Shown here: piece after piece, positions 1-4,539 of the stretch
Layout of the letters: every line of letters starts with the position of its first letter
Position numbering within the stretch: position 1 is the first letter of the stretch
Assembly (NCBI GenBank): GCA_021163465.1
Contig: JAGGWU010000066.1
Location: 1 to 5,965, forward strand
Source of the DNA: Candidatus Bipolaricaulota bacterium
Lineage (GTDB): Bacteria; Bipolaricaulota; Bipolaricaulia; Bipolaricaulales; Bipolaricaulaceae
Direction: 5' to 3'
DNA length: 5,965 nucleotides
The notes under the pieces: generated by a model
The model's input: only the letters and a program-made list of their open reading frames with translations
Database searches by the model: none
What the model was told of the DNA's origin: nothing
Program-made: the position numbers and the translations under genes

Positions 1-1
1 C

Positions 2-1000
2 GATATCCGGGCACGGATCATCCGCACCATCGGTGACCCTGCGGTCCGCTTCTCCGAGGACTACCTCCGGATGCTGCGCGCAGTGCGGTTCGCGTGCAAA
101 TTGGGTTTTTCCATCGAGGGGGAAACCAGAAAGGCCATCGCCGCCAACGCCGGGAAAATCACCGAGATCTCTTGGGAGAGGATTCGGGAGGAGTTGGTGC
201 GGATCTTGGAGACGCCCCGAGCGGCCCAGGGCTTCCGGCTCATGGACGAGCTCGGCCTTCTCCGAGAGATCCTTCCCGAGATCACGGCCATGAAAGGGGT
301 TCCCCAACCGGAGGACTACCATCCCGAGGGGGACGTGTTCACCCATACCCTCCTTGCCTTGGAAGTTGCGGATGACCTGGGATTTTCTCATCTGGTGAAA
401 CTGGCGGTGCTTTTCCATGACGTAGGGAAGCCCGCCGCCTTTCGTAAATCCCGGGGAGAACATATGGGAGGGCATGAAGCCATTGGGCAACGGATCACGG
501 AGAAGGTCATGCGAAGGTTGCGCTTTTCCAACCGGGAAATCGAGTGGGTTAAGTTCTTGGTGCGGGAACATATGCGGGTGGCACGTCTCCCAAAGATGGG
601 GTGCGGCAAACAGGTGCTGCTCGTTACCACCGGCGAGCACGAGGCGTTTCCCCTGGAAGACCTGCCCAGCCGCTTTCCCCTCTACGCCGATCTTTTGCGG
701 CTCCTCATCTGTGATGCCGAGGCCTCGGCCCATAAAGCGTCGGCGTGGCTTCCGGTGCTTTCGGAGACGGTGCGGGTGCTCTTGCACCTCCAGCGGGTGC
801 GGGGCCTCAAGTTCGCCCGCTCCCTTATAAACGGCCATGATCTCATTGCCCTAGGGGTCCCCAAAGGTCCGGTGCTCGGGGAGATCTTGGGTCAGGTTCA
901 TGAGCGAATCCTCGCCGGAGAGATCCTGACCCGCGAAGAAGCGCTGCGCTATGCAGCTTCCCTATGGGAGAAGCGGCGTTCAGTGAAAGGCACATCTTAG
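2..1000 (+). CDS. cca: CCA-adding tRNA nucleotidyltransferase / poly(A) polymerase family protein with HD domain, C-terminal part (5' end outside window)
   Basis: The reading frame is open from base 2 to the TAG at 998-1000, giving 332 visible residues; the catalytic N-terminal nucleotidyltransferase fold is off the left edge. Residues 1-35 carry the family signature of the head/neck region (RTIGDPAVRFSEDYLRMLRA, then VRFACKLGF). An HD phosphohydrolase domain follows, with H115, the HDVGKP motif (H139-D140), H158 in GHE, H190 in REHM and D238, so its metal ligands look intact. Near the C-terminus, GHDLIALGVPKGP is the motif seen in many bacterial CCA enzymes. Known family role: adds or repairs the 3' CCA of tRNAs in the cytoplasm; HD domains in relatives give phosphatase or phosphodiesterase activity. 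A specialised A-adding enzyme or a poly(A) polymerase cannot be excluded without the N-terminus. It is convergent with hepT. The ATG at 71 is internal and not a real start. Confidence 0.93.
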   Translation, partial: DIRARIIRTIGDPAVRFSEDYLRMLRAVRFACKLGFSIEGETRKAIAANAGKITEISWERIREELVRILETPRAAQGFRLMDELGLLREILPEITAMKGVPQPEDYHPEGDVFTHTLLALEVADDLGFSHLVKLAVLFHDVGKPAAFRKSRGEHMGGHEAIGQRITEKVMRRLRFSNREIEWVKFLVREHMRVARLPKMGCGKQVLLVTTGEHEAFPLEDLPSRFPLYADLLRLLICDAEASAHKASAWLPVLSETVRVLLHLQRVRGLKFARSLINGHDLIALGVPKGPVLGEILGQVHERILAGEILTREEALRYAASLWEKRRSVKGTS

Positions 1001-1038
1001 CATGGGCCAAAAATCCGTGCCGTCCCCCGGCCGGCATT

Positions 1039-1057
1039 GTGGATGATCCACGTTTTT
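1039..1057 (+). terminator. Weak Rho-independent-like terminator after the CCA-enzyme gene
   Basis: GTGGATGATCCAC (1039-1051) folds into a 5-bp stem with a 3-nt loop, and a flanking T-G pair could extend it. Five T residues follow at 1053-1057. It starts 38 nt after the stop codon. The T-run lies on only one side, so it would work in the plus direction. The stem is short, so efficiency is uncertain. The rest of the 101-nt convergent gap (1001-1101) shows nothing I can name. Confidence 0.35.
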
Positions 1058-1101
1058 CTCCTCCAACGTTTCGGGCACCCGCGCCTTGTTGACGGAATTT
1101 A

Positions 1102-1557
1102 TCATCGACCGCTGTCCATGGTGGTGTTCCCTCGCCCTTCTAAGAACCCGAGGATTTCATGTTTGAATGCGACGAAATCGTCCAACCTTTCCCGCAACAT
1201 CACGTAAACCAGGCGATCATCAACCCGAGCGTATTCGTGTACCAGTATATTCCGTAGCCCCTTCATCTTTCGCAATTTATTCCTCATGCGCTCCGAGATA
1301 ACGCCCGCGCGGTGGAGCTTGTCAAAGAGATCATCTTCCTCGCCGGGAAGCCCTAAACGCATGTCCTTTACGAGGAGAGAACAGACATCGATAACCGTCT
1401 CGATGGAAATCTGAAGCGGACGTTCACAGGCCCGTCGCTTCTCGAAATTGCGTTGGTATTCCCCGAAGTCCAAAGGCACGATGCTTTTCAGTTCCTCCAA
1501 ATAGCCTTCTAGGGCATCGAGTTTCGCCAATATGCGGGGTGTGTCGAGCTCAGCCAC
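1102..1557 (-). CDS. hepT: HepT-like HEPN-domain ribonuclease toxin (formerly DUF86 family)
   Basis: This is a 151-residue, mostly helical protein, close to the usual HepT length. The HEPN catalytic motif R-X4-H-X-Y is exact: RNILVHEY, with R102, H107 and Y109. In characterised HepT proteins the Arg/His pair forms the RNase site in a dimer, and the Tyr is the residue that the partner MntA modifies with AMP groups to silence it. Family members cut RNA, and at least one removes nucleotides from tRNA 3' ends. The start is GTG at 1557-1555, sharing GTGGCTGA with the end of mntA, an 8-nt overlap that implies translational coupling and antitoxin-first order. An internal Met would remove the N-terminal helix, so the GTG is preferred. 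GC is lower than in the operon to the right. The family call is firm; the RNA target is inferred. Confidence 0.92.
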   Translation of the reverse strand: MAELDTPRILAKLDALEGYLEELKSIVPLDFGEYQRNFEKRRACERPLQISIETVIDVCSLLVKDMRLGLPGEEDDLFDKLHRAGVISERMRNKLRKMKGLRNILVHEYARVDDRLVYVMLRERLDDFVAFKHEILGFLEGRGNTTMDSGR

Positions 1558-1951
1558 GGGCTATCTCCTCGAGGTATTCCCGGTATATATGCTTGAAGTC
1601 CTCGTATTCACGGATGGTGCGGAAGGCGAGGTCGTACAATACGTCCTCGTCGCGGCAGAAGAGAACCTTTCCTTCCTTCAGTACCCGATGGCGGATGTAA
1701 AGGGGGAGCTGCTGGTAGATATGGATATCGAGATCGAATTCCGCCAGGTAATCGAGCTTCTTCTTCGATAGCTCGAGGTCGCTGTAGCTCCGCGGCTCTA
1801 AGACCAAACAGATATCGATGTCCGAGTCGGGGATATCCTCCCCCCGGGCGCGGCTGCCGAAGCGGATGACCGCGAGCACCTCCGGGTCCTGTTCGGCCCG
1901 CGCAAGCAACGCTGTCAACCCTTCCGTTTCCTTGCCTTCAGCCGCGCCCAT
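1550..1951 (-). CDS. mntA: MntA-like minimal nucleotidyltransferase antitoxin
   Basis: This is a 133-residue single-domain protein of the DNA polymerase beta-type nucleotidyltransferase superfamily. The signature G-S-X10-D-X-D is complete (GSRARG at residues 32-37, SDID at 43-46, so G32, S33, D44, D46). A further acidic residue in the FDLDIHIY strand (D73 or D75) is a good candidate for the third metal ligand. An active enzyme is therefore expected, not a degenerate one. In the HEPN-MNT system this protein neutralises HepT by transferring AMP from ATP to the tyrosine beside the toxin's catalytic motif. The ATG at 1949-1951 is preceded by a GAGGG Shine-Dalgarno-like stretch about 9 nt upstream. 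The gene comes first in the two-gene unit and overlaps hepT by 8 nt. Other members of this superfamily modify drugs, but the HepT partner makes the antitoxin role much more likely. Confidence 0.92.
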   Translation of the reverse strand: MGAAEGKETEGLTALLARAEQDPEVLAVIRFGSRARGEDIPDSDIDICLVLEPRSYSDLELSKKKLDYLAEFDLDIHIYQQLPLYIRHRVLKEGKVLFCRDEDVLYDLAFRTIREYEDFKHIYREYLEEIARG

Positions 1952-1958
1952 AAATTTC

Positions 1959-1974
1959 TACCCTCTAAAGGGTA
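1959..1974. promoter_or_regulatory. Inverted repeat overlapping the mntA ribosome-binding site
   Basis: TACCCT-CTAA-AGGGTA is a perfect 6-bp inverted repeat with a 4-nt centre, lying 7 nt upstream of the mntA ATG. On the minus strand its downstream arm contains the AGAGGG Shine-Dalgarno-like sequence. It could be an operator for self-repression of the toxin-antitoxin unit, or an mRNA hairpin that masks the ribosome-binding site. The sequence shows the symmetry only; the function is inferred. Confidence 0.4.
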
Positions 1975-2017
1975 CCACGCGTCGTCACCGGCGACATGCT
2001 CAAGGTGTTTTCAGCTG

Positions 2018-2056
2018 AACAAAAAGCGTCGGGCCCCTCGCCCGACGCTTTTTGTT
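2018..2056 (-). terminator. Strong bidirectional Rho-independent terminator closing the inositol-type operon
   Basis: A 17-bp perfect inverted repeat (arms 2018-2034 and 2040-2056, loop CCCTC) has a GCGTCGGGC core. It is bordered by A5 on one side and T5 on the other, so each strand reads GC stem then TTTTTGTT. It lies 48 nt beyond the iolN stop codon on the minus strand and 66 nt before the mntA start. The likely job is to end the operon transcript and shield the toxin-antitoxin genes from read-through. No plus-strand gene precedes it closely, so use in that direction is doubtful. Confidence 0.92.
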
Positions 2057-2070
2057 CTCAACCAGAAATT

Positions 2071-2102
2071 CCCGTTACGTGTTACTTGTAACGCGTAACG
2101 GG
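2071..2102. repeat. Heptameric GTTACNN/GTAACNN repeat forming a 14-bp hairpin
   Basis: Four 7-bp units run end to end at 2074-2101: GTTACGT, GTTACTT, GTAACGC, GTAACGG. The last two invert the core of the first two, since GTTAC and GTAAC are reverse complements. The result is a 14-bp stem (2071-2084 with 2089-2102, one T-G wobble) and a CTTG loop. It begins 2 nt after the iolN stop codon, and the true terminator follows it, so the operon mRNA would end in two tandem hairpins. A role in protecting the 3' end is possible. There is no T-run, so it is not itself a good intrinsic terminator. The 7-bp period matches the second repeat at 3227-3288. Confidence 0.75.
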
Positions 2103-2104
2103 TT

Positions 2105-3211
2105 TCACTCCAGCCATACGCCCCGGCGCAAGATCCCATAGACCGACTTCCACCCCGGCTCCTCGGGCCACTTGAGGTAGGGCTCCAGTTCCTCCGCCGG
2201 CCGCAGGGTGAGATCCTCCACGGGGGGCAGCTTCCCCGGCGGGAAGGCTTCCAGGATCTCCTCGACCACCAACGTGAGGTACTTGAGGATCGCCGCCACC
2301 GGGCGCTTCGCCTTCTCCGCCGAGGCGAGGGAGGGCTTGCCCACGGAGCCGTGGGGAGTAGCGCGGATCTCGATGGCCGCGTGCCCCTCGCCCTCGGACC
2401 AGCGGTGCGGCCGCCGGTAGGGGTCTACCGAGGTGTCGAAGTGTCCCCCCGGAAGGAACGCTTTCCCCTCCTCGTCCACGGCCTCTTCCATCTCGATCAT
2501 CCCCTCGGGGAAAAGCAGAAGCCCCAACGACGTCTCGTGCTCGGCGGCGTGGATGAAGTCGGTTTTCCAGCCGGTCTTCTCACAGGGGACGAAGAACTCC
2601 CGCACTGCCCGGTGCCAGTCCATCACCCGGTAGATCCCGGGGAGCTGGTACCGGTAGAGGAACTCGTGGATGGCAGATTCCAGCACCCAAAGATGCCCGT
2701 GGTTGTTGATGATGATCTGCTTGCGGAATCCGTCGTTCCAAAGGCCGAGCATAATGTGGATCAGGGTCTCCCGGGTCACCGCCTCGGGCATGATCACGTT
2801 CCCGGGCATCCCAATGTGGTGGAATGGATGGGAGCCGTAGTTGATGGGCCAGGCGAGGTTGACGGGGTACCCCTTCTTGGCGGTATAGCGGCGCACGGCC
2901 TCGATGATCTGGGTCACCTGCAGGGTGTCGTGGCCGGAGCAGGAGTGCTCCCCGTGGCGCTCGGTGCTCCCCACGGGGATGATGACGATGTCGTTCTTTT
3001 TGCGGTTCTCGACGAGCTTTCTCCGAGGAGTTGTCTGGATATAAGTTCCCGGTTTGGCGAGCTCCGGGGGAGAGGGAATCTCGTATTCGGCCAAGATCTC
3101 CTCGATCTTCTCCATAGGGGCATCCCAGATTTCCTTCTTCAGGCGCCCCACCTGGGTGTCCTCGAAGACCACTGCGGGGTGCTCGGTAGTCAACCACTTG
3201 GTTTCGCCCAT
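2105..3211 (-). CDS. iolN: Creatininase-family metal hydrolase, probable diketo-inositol (3-dehydro-scyllo-inosose) ring hydrolase, IolN-like
   Basis: This is a 368-residue protein. It has the creatininase-family signature VGSTERHGEHSCSGHDT, giving E84, H86 and D95 with the same spacing as the creatininase metal ligands (E34, H36, D45). NNHGHL (H171, H173) and HAAEHETS (H221, E224) are the later conserved blocks. At 368 residues it is much longer than classical creatininases (about 260), with extra sequence at both ends. In Thermotoga maritima a member of this family opens the diketo-inositol ring to give 5-keto-L-gluconate; the preceding dehydrogenases here support that role over creatinine hydrolysis. 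The start is set by a strong AAGGAGGAGGAA site just before the ATG at 3209-3211. An in-frame ATG at 3265 would add 18 residues read through the heptamer repeat, so it is rejected. It is the last gene of the operon, followed by two hairpins. The family is certain; the substrate is inferred. Confidence 0.85.
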   Translation of the reverse strand: MGETKWLTTEHPAVVFEDTQVGRLKKEIWDAPMEKIEEILAEYEIPSPPELAKPGTYIQTTPRRKLVENRKKNDIVIIPVGSTERHGEHSCSGHDTLQVTQIIEAVRRYTAKKGYPVNLAWPINYGSHPFHHIGMPGNVIMPEAVTRETLIHIMLGLWNDGFRKQIIINNHGHLWVLESAIHEFLYRYQLPGIYRVMDWHRAVREFFVPCEKTGWKTDFIHAAEHETSLGLLLFPEGMIEMEEAVDEEGKAFLPGGHFDTSVDPYRRPHRWSEGEGHAAIEIRATPHGSVGKPSLASAEKAKRPVAAILKYLTLVVEEILEAFPPGKLPPVEDLTLRPAEELEPYLKWPEEPGWKSVYGILRRGVWLE

Positions 3212-3213
3212 TT

Positions 3214-3225
3214 CCTCCTCCTTTT
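3214..3225 (-). promoter_or_regulatory. Strong ribosome-binding site deciding the iolN start
   Basis: On the minus strand AAAAGGAGGAGGAA runs directly into the ATG at 3211, an almost full match to the 16S anti-Shine-Dalgarno with about 5-8 nt spacing. No comparable site precedes the upstream ATGs at 3265 or 3262, so translation should begin at 3211. Confidence 0.8.
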
Positions 3226-3226
3226 C

Positions 3227-3288
3227 GTGATTCGTGATAGGTGAGACCACAAAATCACCCATCACACATCACTGATCACCCATCACGG
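3227..3288. repeat. Inverted arrays of GTGATNN / ATCACNN heptamers in the iolM-iolN gap
   Basis: Read on the plus strand, three 7-bp units GTGATTC, GTGATAG, GTGAGAC (3227-3247, the third diverged) are followed by a 6-nt spacer. Five units in the opposite sense then follow: ATCACCC, ATCACAC, ATCACTG, ATCACCC, ATCACGG (3254-3288). ATCAC is the reverse complement of GTGAT, so this is two facing arrays of one 5-bp core with variable 2-bp linkers. The array fills nearly the whole 71-nt gap and reaches into the iolM end: the iolM stop TGA (3285-3283) lies inside the last unit. Transcribed, the arms can pair as 5-bp blocks split by 2-nt mismatches, ending next to the iolN ribosome-binding site. I do not recognise a named family. 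Confidence 0.8.
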
Positions 3289-4443
3289 CTTGATCATTAT
3301 CTTTCCGTCCTCCCGCCTGGTGGCCTTCTCCAAGGCGGCCACGGCCTCGGCCAGGGGGAAGCGGGAGGTGATCATCTTGGTGTTATCGATGAGCCCGGCG
3401 CCCATCATCCGAATCACCGAAGGGAAGATCCCGTGGCCGGAGTGCCCCTGGGCGCCGAAGATCTGGGACCTCCTCACCTGGAAGCGCTCGAGGAACATGG
3501 GGACCCGCTGGGCGGCCCGGCCGATGACGGTAATTTTTCCGTTTATGGCCAGGGTCTTCTCCATCTCGGGGATGGTCACCTCCGGAGCCCCGGCGGCCTC
3601 CACCGAGAGGTCGGCCCCTTCACCGTGGGTGATGTCCATCACTACCTCGGAGGGGGTCACCTCGCGGGGGTCGTAGACGTGATCGGCCCCCACCTCCTTG
3701 GCCAGTTTCTTTCTCACCTCCGAGACCTCGAAGGCGATCACTTTGGCGGCGCCGGCGGCCTTGGAGAGCTGGATCGCAGCGAGGCCGATGGGACCGGCGC
3801 CGTAGACCACCACATACGCCCCGGGGCGGAACCCCCCGGCCCGCTCGAAGATCCCGTTATAAGCGACACAGGTAGGTTCGGTGGTGGCGGCTACCTCCCA
3901 GGCAGTTTCCTCGTCGGCGTAGCGCTCGAACACGGCATCCACCTTCCAGCAAAGCTTGGCGGGGACGGCGATGTACTCGGCCATAGCTCCATCGATCGTA
4001 AAGCCGATCTCCTCCAGGTTCTGGCAGTGGTTGGGGAAGCCGTCCCGGCAGGGGCGGCAGTGGCCGCACCACACCATTTCCTCGCAGGTCACCCGGTCCC
4101 CCACCTTGAAGTTGGCGGTCTCCGGCCCCGACCCCACCTCCACCACCTCGCCCGCGAATTCATGCCCGATGATCACGGGGAATTTGGTAAGCCCGGGGTA
4201 GAGGATGTAGCCCTCGTCGTCGGTCTCGTAGAAGTGGACGTCGGAGCCGCAAACCCCACAGGCCTTCACCCTGAGCACCAACTGTCCCGGTCCGGCTTTT
4301 GGAGTAGGGACTTCTTTGACTTCGAGCACGGGGTTGCGCCAAACCTGGGCCCCCTCGATGGCCTTTCCCGTTTTCTTCTCGAACTCGGAGAGCCTGTATC
4401 CCGAGCGCGGTTCCCATTTCGCCGAAAGCACCAAACCCTTCAT
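3283..4443 (-). CDS. iolM: Zinc-dependent medium-chain dehydrogenase, probable scyllo-inosose (2-keto-myo-inositol) dehydrogenase, IolM-like
   Basis: This is a 386-residue member of the zinc alcohol dehydrogenase (MDR) family. The catalytic zinc site shows as C65 in GVCGSD, H94-E95 in GHEFAGEV, and probably E189 in TTEPT. The structural zinc site has four cysteines, C126, C129, C132 and C140. The NAD(P)-binding Rossmann motif is GAGPIG (G215, G217, G220). All key residues are present, so it should be active in the cytoplasm. Relatives oxidise polyols such as threonine, sorbitol or inositols. Lying between an IolG-like dehydrogenase and an IolN-like hydrolase, it fits the T. maritima IolM step that makes a diketo-inositol. 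The N-terminus is about 25-30 residues longer than in many MDR enzymes. The ATG at 4443-4441 has an AGGAGGG site 3-5 nt upstream. A 96-nt gap before it holds a possible operator. Substrate assignment is from context. Confidence 0.85.
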   Translation of the reverse strand: MKGLVLSAKWEPRSGYRLSEFEKKTGKAIEGAQVWRNPVLEVKEVPTPKAGPGQLVLRVKACGVCGSDVHFYETDDEGYILYPGLTKFPVIIGHEFAGEVVEVGSGPETANFKVGDRVTCEEMVWCGHCRPCRDGFPNHCQNLEEIGFTIDGAMAEYIAVPAKLCWKVDAVFERYADEETAWEVAATTEPTCVAYNGIFERAGGFRPGAYVVVYGAGPIGLAAIQLSKAAGAAKVIAFEVSEVRKKLAKEVGADHVYDPREVTPSEVVMDITHGEGADLSVEAAGAPEVTIPEMEKTLAINGKITVIGRAAQRVPMFLERFQVRRSQIFGAQGHSGHGIFPSVIRMMGAGLIDNTKMITSRFPLAEAVAALEKATRREDGKIMIKP

Positions 4444-4456
4444 CTTCCCTCCTTCG

Positions 4457-4466
4457 CAAACGTTTG
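4457..4466. promoter_or_regulatory. CAAACGTTTG palindrome, possible LacI-family operator before iolM
   Basis: This is a perfect 10-bp palindrome with central CG, 13 nt upstream of the iolM start codon and just before its ribosome-binding site. LacI/GalR-family operators typically have an AANCGNTT core, and AAACGTTT fits it exactly. Sugar-catabolic operons often carry such sites. No regulator gene is in the window, and the symmetry does not extend cleanly outward, so this is a candidate only. Confidence 0.45.
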
Positions 4467-4499
4467 TAACCCGATGCTACCCCAAAGCCCTTTCCACCG

Positions 4500-4528
4500 C
4501 CAATAGGGGATTTTCCGTTACGCGTCAA
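4500..4528 (-). promoter_or_regulatory. Weak candidate internal promoter before iolM
   Basis: On the minus strand TTGACG (4528-4523, 5 of 6 to the -35 consensus) is followed after 17 nt by TATTGG (4505-4500, only 3 of 6 to the -10 consensus). The CAAACGTTTG palindrome would lie about 34 nt downstream of the -10, where a repressor could block elongation or initiation. The unusually long 96-nt gap between iolG and iolM makes an internal promoter reasonable, but the -10 is poor. Confidence 0.22.
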
Positions 4529-4530
4529 GA
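4517..4530. repeat. Possible relic heptamer unit (GTTACGC) in the iolG-iolM gap
   Basis: CCGTTACGCGT at 4515-4525 is identical over 11 bp to the reverse strand of the hairpin repeat at 2071-2102. It contains one GTTACGC unit followed by a diverged GTCAAGA. An 11-bp match between two short intergenic gaps is unlikely by chance, but a single unit is weak evidence for a repeat copy. Confidence 0.35.
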
Positions 4531-4539
4531 AACCAAAGA

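Noticed and set aside
1027..1034. CCGGCCGG palindrome and GC-rich stretch as a terminator for hepT
   Set aside because: On the minus strand only a 4-bp GCCG/CGGC stem forms and the T-run is 5 nt away; too weak to call.
1532..1771. 79-residue plus-strand open frame across mntA
   Set aside because: Antisense to the well-supported mntA/hepT genes and without recognisable features.
1550..1951. Aminoglycoside or lincosamide nucleotidyltransferase (drug resistance)
   Set aside because: Same superfamily, but at 133 residues with a hepT partner overlapping by 8 nt it fits the MNT antitoxin much better.
2010..2019. TTCAGCTGAA palindrome as an operator
   Set aside because: It is a perfect 10-bp palindrome but overlaps the terminator edge by two bases, is far from a promoter I can identify, and has no second copy nearby.
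2351..3244. 297-residue open frame on the plus strand opposite iolN
   Set aside because: Antisense shadow rich in Gly, Val, Leu and Asp with no motif; the minus strand encodes a creatininase-family protein with its metal-binding signature.
3227..3288. CRISPR array or short tandem satellite
   Set aside because: Units are only 7 bp with 2-bp variable linkers and change orientation midway; there are no long repeats or unique spacers.
3241..4506. 421-residue open frame on the plus strand opposite iolM
   Set aside because: Shadow of the GC-rich iolM gene: low-complexity Gly/His/Leu/Pro-rich translation, no recognisable domain, while the opposite strand encodes a complete zinc dehydrogenase.
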